From a virus, in the IMG/VR virus record IMGVR_UViG_3300027631_000062, positions 1 through 35,594 of that record: DNA of 35,594 nt. One strand, given 5' to 3'. The position numbers were made by a program, and so were the translations under genes. Under the pieces are notes generated by a model. It did not search any database. It saw only the letters and a list, made by a program, of their open reading frames with translations, and was not told where the DNA came from. Below, piece after piece: positions 11,721-19,000 of this stretch. Position 1 is the first letter of the stretch; every line of letters starts with the position of its first letter.

Positions 11721-12149
11721 TTATTTTATTCCTTTTGTGTAATTGCTAAATTGTTTTGTATACTCTTGCCAACCATTTTGGTGAACAGTAGTATGACAAG
11801 ATGAGCATAACAAAATTAAATTTGCATGCTCATCATTGCCGTTTTTTGAAACAGGAACAATATGATGAACCTGTTTTTTATGTTCTTCGCAAACTATATT
11901 GCATAGTTTACATATTTGATTATCACGATCAATAATCAATTGTTTAATTGCAATTGGAACTCCGTGTCTATAAGTTCCATTTGCTATTTTCTTTTGCTGT
12001 TTTTTGTAGTTAAAGTGTGTTACCTTTTTATCAATAATATCAATGCAGCTTTGACTTCCGCAAAAAGTTTTTTTACGGTATTTCTTAGCTAAATTTTCTG
12101 GATATTGTCTTTGGCAACCTGCACAAATAACTTTACGATTGTTGCTCAT
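11721..12149 (-). CDS. HNH endonuclease, 142 aa
   Basis: Residues 80-123 carry a standard HNH nuclease: zinc knuckles CKLC-type (C80, C83) and CSSC (C115, C118) around HHIVPVSKNGNDEHAN, with His95/His96 as catalytic and metal residues and Asn110. The N-terminus adds a second zinc ribbon (C9, C12, C30, C35), which may bind DNA. It sits inside the small-gene operon and overlaps its neighbour; a free-standing homing-type nuclease is the usual explanation, a packaging role (as in HNH genes beside terminases) is less likely because terL is 14 kb away. Confidence 0.85.
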   Translation of the reverse strand: MSNNRKVICAGCQRQYPENLAKKYRKKTFCGSQSCIDIIDKKVTHFNYKKQQKKIANGTYRHGVPIAIKQLIIDRDNQICKLCNIVCEEHKKQVHHIVPVSKNGNDEHANLILLCSSCHTTVHQNGWQEYTKQFSNYTKGIK

Positions 12150-12510
12150 CTTTTTTTATAATTACTTTGATTTCATCATCAATAGCAATCTTGCTTATAT
12201 ACGATTCATAGTCAAATACATCATCAACAGAAATGTTCTTATCATCAAGCTCTTTAAAAAACTTAATGTTCTTACTTACTTCTCTGTATGTTGATGAATT
12301 TGGATTGTAAAAGTATTCCTTCGACATGCCGGGACTTTTATCCCTAGTCGAATACTCAAATATTCTTGCAAACCAATTTGTAGGTTTAAAACCATGTACT
12401 CTTTCGCATATCCTGTTGGCTTTAGAAATTGCTTCTGCAACGGTTGAGGTATCCTCAATCATTACTGGAAATCTAAACTCAACAATAAAATAGTTTTCGT
12501 ATCTTGGCAT
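12133..12510 (-). CDS. Hypothetical protein, 125 aa
   Basis: Starts MPRYENYFIVEFRFPVMIED after GGAGGTAAATAA. N-terminal strand then a helix (VAEAISKANRICERVHG), a loop rich in Ser/Asn/Tyr, and an acidic-to-basic C-terminus ending KVIIKKDEQQS. Overlaps the HNH gene by 17 nt. Not recognised. Confidence 0.72.
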   Translation of the reverse strand: MPRYENYFIVEFRFPVMIEDTSTVAEAISKANRICERVHGFKPTNWFARIFEYSTRDKSPGMSKEYFYNPNSSTYREVSKNIKFFKELDDKNISVDDVFDYESYISKIAIDDEIKVIIKKDEQQS

Positions 12511-12624
12511 TTATTTACCTCCAGCTGCCACCATAATCATTCCTATAAGTACAACCAACGCAAGCGCTGGGAATACTATTAGGAATGAAATAATTGCTGT
12601 CCATTTGAGATAACCGTAGTTCAT
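12511..12624 (-). CDS. Single-pass membrane mini-protein, 37 aa
   Basis: After MNYGYLKWTA a continuous hydrophobic segment (IISFLIVFPALALVVLIG and onward) spans the membrane once, ending AAGGK. Its stop is next to the following ATG. GAAAG lies upstream. The size and one-helix layout fit a small holin-like or regulatory membrane peptide, but there is no direct evidence of function. Confidence 0.62.
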   Translation of the reverse strand: MNYGYLKWTAIISFLIVFPALALVVLIGMIMVAAGGK

Positions 12625-12704
12625 GAAATATCTTTCGGTAGTAGTTGCCTACATCTTACCGTGATGTTTTCCAATCCACGCTCCTGATTGCTATAATTTC
12701 TGAA

Positions 12705-14168
12705 TTATTTTGCGATAGATTCTCCTGTTAACTCTTCCCATAACCTGCAAACAAGTTCACCTATTCTTTCATCAGCAAGGCTTCTAAAACTTCTTCCTTC
12801 ACTGTCCCCATCACTAATGCCTGTCCTGAAATGATCCCATTCATGAATTAGTGTTGAAACAATACTCTGAATGCTTGAACCCTCACAATGGCTTCTTTCT
12901 AAAAGAATAGCTTTCCTATCTTCTTGACCACTGTTTCTGATAACCAATGTAATACCGGAAGCTAAACTTTCATCTTCCCCGGCTTTTGCATTAAATATTC
13001 CAATATCATTACGCATACCAACAAAGTCAGGATGAACATCTTCAATAATGTTAATTGCTTTCACAAGCTTTCGAGATTGAGTAATATCAAATGTATATTC
13101 ATATTGAAAATCATTACCAAGTACATCCAAAAGTTTTGGAAATTGCGCAACACCAAAGAATGTCTCAAAGCCTTCGTGTTTAATAACAACAGGCTTAAAT
13201 CCTCTTGAATTGATAGTCTCTTGCATATTGAAATTAAATTGTTTTGCATTTACTAAAATACCTTTTGGATAAATATCTTCAAAACATTCTTTCCAAGTTT
13301 CTGAAATGTTAACTACAGGACTAAACAAATAACTTGGAATAGTAGTTGTTTCGTAGTATTCATTGAAGTTCTCTGATTTGTTAAAAGCAAAATCTAGAAC
13401 ATCATTAACCATATCTTTATCGTCAATCTTGGCAAGCAATGAGATAATTAAACGATTCATTTCCCATTCTGAAGATACAGTTCGTTCTTCATTAAGATTA
13501 ACATCGTTGAGTTCATAGTCATACAATGCCATAAGTTCTGGGCCGCCACTACGGTTAACTCTCATCTCAGATGAATACACAAGTACACCTTTACAGTAAA
13601 CTCGCAATGAACCATCATATGATTTGTAAATCTTTCCATAACTTGTTTCAAAAATAGGTTCTCTATTTACTGAAAAGTACTTATCAAAATTCTCATGAAT
13701 TTTGATCATCTCATCAGTAGCACCAAGATAAACTGAAAATTCACCTTCAACTGCAACAATTTCATCAGTATGAACTACACTAATAGTCCATTCTGTTTCT
13801 GACATTTTTGCTTCATCCATTGCATTGGCAACAACTTCACGATAAATTTGGAATTCACTTTCCCAAGAAAGAGTTCCAGCATCTGCTGTAAAAGATGAAG
13901 CTTTCTCATAATCTTGGTATTTATAAAAAACAGAAGGTACACCTTCATCGTCTTGAATAATGTATTCCAATGTGTATGAACCTTTTGAATCATTTCCTGC
14001 GAAGATGAAGTCAATACCTTTTCTAATTGCTGAAATTGGTGCAAATTTAATTCCGGAGCCGAATTGACCAATTGTTTGTGTATCGTCACGCTTAGTTGAA
14101 AAGCCAAGCTTTTCTAATTTAAGCCTGTTTACCTGATCGGCTTTGTTTGTTACTTTAATATATTTCAT
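12705..14168 (-). CDS. GHKL-like ATPase with C-terminal HExxH motif, 487 aa
   Basis: Start at 14168 (MKYIKVTNKADQ) because AAGGAAAACAA precedes it; a frame from 14201 would start inside the leader. Residues 34-43 (GQFGSGIKFA) resemble the glycine-rich G2 lid of Hsp90/MutL-type GHKL ATPases. Residues 111-118 (EVVANAMD) match the N-box E-x3-N-x2-D. In classical GHKL proteins the N-box precedes this glycine box, so the order is reversed here. Near the C-terminus TLIHEWDHFRTG provides an HExxH zinc-metallopeptidase signature (His442, Glu443, His446) with further acidic residues after it. A two-domain protein, ATP-binding plus metal-dependent hydrolase-like, is inferred. Substrate unknown. The leader carries the GGCGTAAGCC hairpin. 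Confidence 0.7.
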   Translation of the reverse strand: MKYIKVTNKADQVNRLKLEKLGFSTKRDDTQTIGQFGSGIKFAPISAIRKGIDFIFAGNDSKGSYTLEYIIQDDEGVPSVFYKYQDYEKASSFTADAGTLSWESEFQIYREVVANAMDEAKMSETEWTISVVHTDEIVAVEGEFSVYLGATDEMIKIHENFDKYFSVNREPIFETSYGKIYKSYDGSLRVYCKGVLVYSSEMRVNRSGGPELMALYDYELNDVNLNEERTVSSEWEMNRLIISLLAKIDDKDMVNDVLDFAFNKSENFNEYYETTTIPSYLFSPVVNISETWKECFEDIYPKGILVNAKQFNFNMQETINSRGFKPVVIKHEGFETFFGVAQFPKLLDVLGNDFQYEYTFDITQSRKLVKAINIIEDVHPDFVGMRNDIGIFNAKAGEDESLASGITLVIRNSGQEDRKAILLERSHCEGSSIQSIVSTLIHEWDHFRTGISDGDSEGRSFRSLADERIGELVCRLWEELTGESIAK

Positions 14169-14187
14169 TTGTTTTCCTTTTGTTTTT

Positions 14188-14197
14188 GGCTTACGCC
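14188..14197 (-). promoter_or_regulatory. Leader hairpin GGC-GTAA-GCC (copy 2)
   Basis: Same 10-mer as at 9410-9419, again a short distance before an A-rich ribosome-binding region. Upstream of it ATTCC-ATAA-GGAAT forms another small hairpin. Confidence 0.5.
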
Positions 14198-14242
14198 GCA
14201 TGATTTATCTTTATTCCTTATGGAATGTTTAGTGTGTAATTC

Positions 14243-14275
14243 TTGGGGAGTGTCTAGTTTATAGACACTCCCCAA
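14243..14275. other. Perfect 14-bp inverted repeat without T tract
   Basis: TTGGGGAGTGTCTA (14243-14256) and TAGACACTCCCCAA (14262-14275) are exact complements around a 5-nt loop, between the 200-aa gene and the ATPase gene. Neither strand has a run of T after it. It could be a Rho-independent terminator lacking U (seen in actinobacteria), an RNA processing site, or an operator. Confidence 0.7.
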
Positions 14276-14293
14276 TTCTGAATTAACTTTTAG

Positions 14294-14896
14294 TTATTGC
14301 TGCCAAGCATTGTATGTAAGGTTATTGATTGAAGGGTTATTCTCCAAAACCTTTTGTTTTGCAATTTCATCAGAGTATTCTTTCAACTCTCTCTTGAAAT
14401 CTTCAATGATGTATGGCTTAGCTGCATCAATTGCTCTGGTTTTCTCTTCATCAAGAATTTGAATCAATTCATGCTTCTTAATTGCTTTAGAAATGTCATT
14501 AACAAAGTCTTCATCTTTAAGCAAGAGATAGCGAATAGTCGATTGAATAATATCCATAGCAGATTTACTTGTACTACAAGCATTAATAGGACTAAAACTA
14601 TCCATCAAATTGCGAAGACTATTCTCAATATCGATACTGTCTGTATCTATATAATCAGCCAAATCCATATGTCTAATTACTTCCTTGATGTCACTTTCAA
14701 CATCTAAGTTGTAATCCATCCAGCTTTGAATCTTATCATCAAGGTCATAACTTTCAATTGCTGATTCAATTTTGTCATCCAAATCGCAATCATCAACTGC
14801 ACTCTGAACTTTTTCTTGAAAGTCTTCCATAATAGCTGCTGCAAGAGTTTCCAAACTTGCTTCGCTAATGTCCATTGTTACTTCTAATTTTTCCAT
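14294..14896 (-). CDS. Hypothetical acidic repeat protein, 200 aa
   Basis: Start 14896 (MEKLEVTMDISEASLETL) has AAGGATAAG ahead of it. Residues about 35-85 contain imperfect repeats of the form DLDDKIESAIESY, DLDDKIQSWMDY, NLDVESDIKEVI, DLADYIDTD, suggesting helical or coiled-coil repeats. The rest is helical (EEKTRAIDAAKPYIIEDFKR). It is directly upstream of the ATPase gene and may be its partner, though only position supports that. Highly acidic overall. Confidence 0.75.
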   Translation of the reverse strand: MEKLEVTMDISEASLETLAAAIMEDFQEKVQSAVDDCDLDDKIESAIESYDLDDKIQSWMDYNLDVESDIKEVIRHMDLADYIDTDSIDIENSLRNLMDSFSPINACSTSKSAMDIIQSTIRYLLLKDEDFVNDISKAIKKHELIQILDEEKTRAIDAAKPYIIEDFKRELKEYSDEIAKQKVLENNPSINNLTYNAWQQ

Positions 14897-14901
14897 TTTA
14901 C

Positions 14902-15261
14902 TTATCCTTCTGTATCTGTTATTTGCATTGCGAAATCCCAAAGATATGAATTCTCTGAGATTTTTCTTGCAGCGTGGTCAAACCAATCTGCATAATGGTA
15001 AGTCATTCCCATAACATAACCTACCTGATCAACTTTAACTTCAATCCAATCTGCTGGACCTCCTCCTGATAAAGTAATCTTAATTACTTTATAGGATTCA
15101 ATACCGGCAGGGAAATCATTAAGTTCCCTTAATGCTTCCTCAACCTTTTCGGTGTCGGATTCATTATCTCCAATAATGTCATTTAGTCCTTCTAAATATT
15201 CATTTCGGTCTTGCATTTGTGAATCAATTAATTGTTCACAATTTTTATTTTCTGTTTTCAT
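14902..15261 (-). CDS. Hypothetical protein, 119 aa
   Basis: Begins MKTENKNCEQLIDSQMQDRN. The second half (SYKVIKITLSGGGPADWIEV, then GMTYHYADWFDHAARKI) is a beta-hairpin followed by a helix with aromatic and His residues; this KITLSGGGPA...DW pattern recurs in phage proteins of unknown function. GAAAGG lies upstream. No firm family. Confidence 0.72.
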   Translation of the reverse strand: MKTENKNCEQLIDSQMQDRNEYLEGLNDIIGDNESDTEKVEEALRELNDFPAGIESYKVIKITLSGGGPADWIEVKVDQVGYVMGMTYHYADWFDHAARKISENSYLWDFAMQITDTEG

Positions 15262-15704
15262 AGTGACATATACCTTTCCATATTTGTCCTGAACTCATTT
15301 ATTGTTACTGAGTGCTTTAAGATTCGCTTCATGCTTGTAAATATATTTTCAATTTGAACAAACAATGAAGCCATTCTGTCTTCTAATATATATTCTTCAA
15401 ATGTCATATAGTCATCAAATACTGCTGGCATTGGCTTACCCTTATAGTGAGGCTTAAGCCAACCTTCAGATCTTCCTTCCATACTATAAGTGTCAAACCC
15501 ATAAAGATTACATACATCCATCATTTTACTGCGGAAATCTAATATTGCTTCATCATATGCTATTTCAAAATCTTCTTCTGGCATACTACTAATATAAGCA
15601 TAAGGATGTTTTGCATTAAATGCATAACTTCTTTCATGAACCATTAATCTATGCGGATTCTTATAATTTGATATAGATATAAATGCTAGGCTAGGCGCAT
15701 TCAT
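15258..15704 (-). CDS. Hypothetical protein, 148 aa
   Basis: Starts MNAPSLAFISISNYKNPHRL after GAGGTTACTAA. Contains a Glu/Asp-rich helix (PEEDFEIAYDEAILDFRSKM) and a helical C-terminus. Four-base overlap with the next gene. No recognised motif. Confidence 0.72.
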   Translation of the reverse strand: MNAPSLAFISISNYKNPHRLMVHERSYAFNAKHPYAYISSMPEEDFEIAYDEAILDFRSKMMDVCNLYGFDTYSMEGRSEGWLKPHYKGKPMPAVFDDYMTFEEYILEDRMASLFVQIENIFTSMKRILKHSVTINEFRTNMERYMSL

Positions 15705-15743
15705 TTAGTAACCTCAATCCAGCGGCATACCAATATTTTTTCA

Positions 15744-15878
15744 TTATTCAACATCCATTTCATTTTCATCCTCATTTCCTTCAATATCTTTCTTTATCAT
15801 AATTGGAATATGTAATTTCTTTCTGGCTTCTTTTGCTGTAATAGTTGCATCAAAAGATAGCCCCATATCTTCTTCCAT
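15744..15878 (-). CDS. Hypothetical protein, 44 aa
   Basis: The start is uncertain: 15878 (MEEDMGLSFDATITAKEARK) begins right at the WhiB stop with GGA upstream; ATG 15905 would give a 54-aa product beginning MLLKVSLEFN and is structurally attractive as a first strand. The C-terminus is acidic. Placed directly after the WhiB-like gene, so it may be translated with it. Confidence 0.55.
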   Translation of the reverse strand: MEEDMGLSFDATITAKEARKKLHIPIMIKKDIEGNEDENEMDVE

Positions 15879-15879
15879 A

Positions 15880-16206
15880 TTAAATTCCAAACTCACTTTT
15901 AATAACATTTGCTTTAATTGTTTTAATTTCTTTGTTAACAACCATTTTGCATAGGTCAATATCTATTCCATTTTCGGGAAATATATTCTTCAATGTATTT
16001 CTTTCTTTTGGAGCAAATGAACCCCAAATGCCAAAAACTTCATTATTGCTTATTGCAAACATTAAGCATTCCGCAGCAACTTCACATTTTCTACAAACAG
16101 CTTTTGCATAGCTCTCTCTATTTGCATTAATCTTGTTGTCTGTGCTGTCACAATAAAACATTTGAGAATTTTCACTCTTACAAGCTGCTTTTTCTGTCCA
16201 ATCCAA
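15880..16206 (-). CDS. WhiB-like Fe-S transcription factor, 108 aa
   Basis: Start taken as TTG 16206, giving the typical opening MDWTEKAACKS; an in-frame TTG at 16227 is possible but would read through the ribosome-binding site AGGAAGGA. Four cysteines at about 9, 38, 41 and 47 (C-x28-C-x2-C-x5-C) fit the WhiB [4Fe-4S] ligand set, and GIWGSFAPKERNTL matches the family's G[IV]WGG turn and C-terminal helix. WhiB proteins are restricted to actinobacteria and their phages. They bind sigma factor region 4 to alter promoter choice, so this gene may help redirect host transcription, possibly towards the unusual phage promoters seen at the left edge. Confidence 0.88.
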   Translation of the reverse strand: MDWTEKAACKSENSQMFYCDSTDNKINANRESYAKAVCRKCEVAAECLMFAISNNEVFGIWGSFAPKERNTLKNIFPENGIDIDLCKMVVNKEIKTIKANVIKSEFGI

Positions 16207-16207
16207 A

Positions 16208-16552
16208 TTATTTGTTTCCTTCCTCAATCAATGGGTAAATGACTACATTATCAAAATACTCAAAATACTTATCTCTCTCTTCATTAACAGCTAACATTGC
16301 TACTACATGAGACAATAAGCACATAATAACATTTAATGCACCTTCTTCTTCTTTTGTTCCGGTAAGTCCAGTCATATTGAAAAGTTTCATCATTACTTCA
16401 TGACCACCTCGAATACCATCTTTATGATCAATGTTTTTCAGCATGTTAGTTACTATCATTAATGAACTTGTAAAATCAGCTAAATCATTTGGGTCTGGAT
16501 TAATGTTGGAATAGAATTCCGGGCTTTTATTAAAATCATCAAAACTAAACAT
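16208..16552 (-). CDS. Hypothetical helical protein, 114 aa
   Basis: ATG 16552 at a TAATG junction (MFSFDDFNKSPEFYSNINPD) is preferred over a GTG nine bases earlier. The body is helical with a hydrophobic stretch (LNVIMCLLSHVVAMLAV, about 78-95) that may be buried or membrane-associated. Overlaps nothing downstream; the WhiB-like gene begins next to its stop. Not recognised. Confidence 0.72.
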   Translation of the reverse strand: MFSFDDFNKSPEFYSNINPDPNDLADFTSSLMIVTNMLKNIDHKDGIRGGHEVMMKLFNMTGLTGTKEEEGALNVIMCLLSHVVAMLAVNEERDKYFEYFDNVVIYPLIEEGNK

Positions 16553-17043
16553 TAGTACCACACTACCGAACCATCGCTTGTATTTCCAACAAACTTAAGC
16601 CACCACGCAGCGTAAATCCAATCTTTAATATAACTCTCTTTATTTTGCTCAGGCAATTCACCAGTCTTTACCATTTTGTTAACAACAAAAGACCATGCTT
16701 CCATATACTGAAACATAACATCAGACATTTCTATACATGTATCTGCATCAATTCCTTCTTTTGTATTGCCATAGAAATCAGAAGGCATTTCATTATCAAA
16801 ATCACTATTGTATTTCTTCATGTCAGCCAACATTGAATTTCCATATTTACCCCTATACCAACAATCAGTGCCAAACATTCCGTAAACTGGAGATGTATCT
16901 TTTAGCAATGGATCACTTTGATACTCATTCATATATGGACAATTTCCACATTCTTGAGTAGCTTTGCAATCAATTTGATTATCGGTATTCCTTACAGCCT
17001 TGCTTTCGCAAGGATAATTTTTTGGTATATTATCTAATCCCAT
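16552..17043 (-). CDS. Cys-rich hypothetical protein, 163 aa
   Basis: The N-terminal 61 residues hold five or six cysteines (C12, C26, C32, C35, C61), including CGNCPY, which suggests a metal or Fe-S site, then a helical C-terminal half with Trp-rich DWIYAAWWLKF. GAGGGAATA precedes the start. The gene is coupled to the next. Phage proteins with this layout exist but have no assigned function that I know of. Confidence 0.72.
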   Translation of the reverse strand: MGLDNIPKNYPCESKAVRNTDNQIDCKATQECGNCPYMNEYQSDPLLKDTSPVYGMFGTDCWYRGKYGNSMLADMKKYNSDFDNEMPSDFYGNTKEGIDADTCIEMSDVMFQYMEAWSFVVNKMVKTGELPEQNKESYIKDWIYAAWWLKFVGNTSDGSVVWY

Positions 17044-17052
17044 TATTCCCTC

Positions 17053-17481
17053 TTATTCTGCCAAACTTAGCATTGCAATATTTAATGAACCTGTTGCGCT
17101 TCCAAAGTCATAAACCATTTCCTCTTCATCATCAAATTTAAGAAGACTTGCCAATTCACTTTGTTTAATGTCAACAATTGACAATAAAGTAACTCTACGG
17201 CGATCTTTATGCTTACTCGGAGCTCCTTCAATTTCTCCATTTTTATCCAATGGGGCAGCCCAACCTGTTGTCATAACGGCAACAAAATCGTACATTGATT
17301 GCTTTTTGTCAAGATTAATCTCTTCAAGAAGTTCATAAATATCTTCTCCTTCTCCAATCATTGTTGCTGTAGTAAAAGCATTAAGATCAACACCAAATGC
17401 CTTTGCTGTACCATTATTATTGTTTTTTGAAACAATGTTATAAACATCTTCCAAAGCTTTTGTCATTACAATTTCATTCAT
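17053..17481 (-). CDS. Hypothetical protein, 142 aa
   Basis: Start 17481 (MNEIVMTKALEDVYNIVSKN) follows AAAGGAAAAG; 17547 would overlap the Api92-like gene. The middle has MYDFVAVMTTGWAAPLDKNG and the basic KHKDRRRVTLL, then an acidic tail. A pattern of this type (TGWAAP near RRRVTLL) is seen in actinophage proteins of unknown function. Confidence 0.73.
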   Translation of the reverse strand: MNEIVMTKALEDVYNIVSKNNNNGTAKAFGVDLNAFTTATMIGEGEDIYELLEEINLDKKQSMYDFVAVMTTGWAAPLDKNGEIEGAPSKHKDRRRVTLLSIVDIKQSELASLLKFDDEEEMVYDFGSATGSLNIAMLSLAE

Positions 17482-17497
17482 TTTTCTTTTCCTTTTT

Positions 17498-18046
17498 TTA
17501 TTTTTCTTTGTTTTCGATATAAGATTCGTAGTAGTAAGATTCATCAAAATACCTTGAAATCAACTCTGCTTGATACTCTTCTTGACATTTTCCATTTGCC
17601 CAAATATTTGAACCACAAAATCCCATTCCTGACTCTTCATAATAAAGGCAGAATACTAGATTTGGATAATCTTTGCAGATTTTATTAAACGCTTCTATTG
17701 GAGGCGACCAAGCTGATTCAAAATTAAAAGCAATTACGGATGTTTCTGTTCCGTCATTAATTTCAGTATAATCTTGACCTACATGTAAATCAGATTCATT
17801 CCATTTAGTTCCCCAATTATCAATTCTCCAGTCATACCAGCTTTTATATCCAAACTTTTCAAAGTTTGCAATTTGTTGCTCATCGGGAGTCATTGAAACA
17901 TTTCCAATGTTTAATTCTTCAGGGGTTGGATAAAGTTTTTCTAGTAATGAATACTCATCTTTACCGATAGTAATCACTTCCATTAACTTTTTCATATCTT
18001 CTCGCTTGCCATAAATTGACAAGTTATTGCTGCACCAGTTTGGCAT
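17498..18046 (-). CDS. Api92-like ferredoxin-fold protein (DUF1281 type), 182 aa
   Basis: Opens with MPNWCSNNLSIYG, the signature start of the Api92/YubB-like family, and contains YDWRIDNWGTKW (about 71-82) and FNFESAWSPPIEAF, both characteristic of it. Members occur in phages and plasmids and share a ferredoxin-like fold without Fe-S ligands. The function is not established. AAAGGATACAACTAAA precedes the ATG. Confidence 0.82.
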   Translation of the reverse strand: MPNWCSNNLSIYGKREDMKKLMEVITIGKDEYSLLEKLYPTPEELNIGNVSMTPDEQQIANFEKFGYKSWYDWRIDNWGTKWNESDLHVGQDYTEINDGTETSVIAFNFESAWSPPIEAFNKICKDYPNLVFCLYYEESGMGFCGSNIWANGKCQEEYQAELISRYFDESYYYESYIENKEK

Positions 18047-18047
18047 T

Positions 18048-18248
18048 TTAGTTGTATCCTTTTTCTTTGTTGTATTTTTCAGCAGCTAATTCAATAGCTG
18101 TATTTATATGCTCGTTTAATTCCTCTGCTTCAATCAAAACTGATGGGCTAAGTATTCCTTGTTTTATCAACTCATCAATAGCATCACCTACTCTTTCAGC
18201 GTATTCTTCATCCGGCAAATCTAAAAAATATATTTCTTCATTTTCCAT
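18048..18248 (-). CDS. Hypothetical acidic protein, 66 aa
   Basis: ATG 18248 (MENEEIYFLDLPDEEYAERV) at a TAATG junction; GGGAAAAAGAATA is upstream. All-helical and acidic. Not recognised. Confidence 0.68.
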   Translation of the reverse strand: MENEEIYFLDLPDEEYAERVGDAIDELIKQGILSPSVLIEAEELNEHINTAIELAAEKYNKEKGYN

Positions 18249-18433
18249 TATTCTTTTTCCCATTCTGGATTGTTAAGGATCACAAGCGCTTTGCTGTAAT
18301 CTTCTTCTGTTTCTTCTAATTCATCTGTTCGATTAAGCAATTGACAAATCATTGTATATTGCTCATCATCAATAAACTTAATTCCATTATTAATGTCTAC
18401 CCCAACTAAAAAGTAGATTATTTTCTTTTCCAT
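18248..18433 (-). CDS. Hypothetical protein, 61 aa
   Basis: ATG 18433 (MEKKIIYFLVGVDINNG) starts two bases after the upstream stop. A hydrophobic first strand then an acidic helix. Not recognised. Confidence 0.66.
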   Translation of the reverse strand: MEKKIIYFLVGVDINNGIKFIDDEQYTMICQLLNRTDELEETEEDYSKALVILNNPEWEKE

Positions 18434-18434
18434 A

Positions 18435-18746
18435 TTAAAACTCATCATCCTCATCTATATCCATAGGACCATCTCCCATTTCACATTTACCACAAAGAAT
18501 ATCTGGGCCCCACCAAGAACCTATAAAAGTTCCGTGTTCACAGTATTGACTTTTATCATTCCTGTCCCAATCATATTCATCACCTATTTCATAATCATCA
18601 CCCATAACTTCAATCCTTTCATTGACGCTTAGTGTCATTAATTCTACATACCTTTGAACTGAGACGCTTTTAAGATAAGCTTGATATTCAATATCTAATG
18701 CAGCATCTGCTTCCATTTCTGTTTGCTCTTGTGTTAACTTAGTCAT
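18435..18746 (-). CDS. Acidic protein with CEHG/CGKC site, 103 aa
   Basis: ATG 18746 (MTKLTQEQTEMEADAALD) is used; a TTG at 18764 lies in the AGGA region. The C-terminal third has CEHG (about 68-71) and CGKC (about 86-89), a likely zinc site, flanked by many acidic residues. Function unknown. Confidence 0.7.
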   Translation of the reverse strand: MTKLTQEQTEMEADAALDIEYQAYLKSVSVQRYVELMTLSVNERIEVMGDDYEIGDEYDWDRNDKSQYCEHGTFIGSWWGPDILCGKCEMGDGPMDIDEDDEF

Positions 18747-18999
18747 AATTGTATGATTCCTCAATTTTTCTTTCCCAATCCGTTGTTACACGGAACTTGA
18801 TTCTATTTTCGTTTATTCCTACTGGCTGTAATACTGTAATTATTCCTTCTTCAACATCTAATATTGACTCACACTCTTCACATTCCCATTGTTCCCATTT
18901 TGCACATTCTGCTTTAACTTCTTCAGAAGGGTATATAATGTTTTCGCTAGTGTCAATTAAATTAATATTTTCTGTTTTACAATTTGGACATTTGTTCAT
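18739..18999 (-). CDS. Zinc-ribbon protein, 86 aa
   Basis: MNKCPNCKTENINL with CPNC at 4-7 and CEEC at about 40-43 forms a zinc ribbon, followed by a beta-rich tail (GIITVLQPVG). GAGG precedes ATG 18999. Overlaps the next gene by eight nt. Role unknown. Confidence 0.74.
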   Translation of the reverse strand: MNKCPNCKTENINLIDTSENIIYPSEEVKAECAKWEQWECEECESILDVEEGIITVLQPVGINENRIKFRVTTDWERKIEESYNYD

Positions 19000-19000
19000 T

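Noticed and set aside
13061-14107. Alternative minus-strand frames inside the ATPase gene
   Set aside because: Shadows of the longer gene in another frame without ribosome-binding sites.
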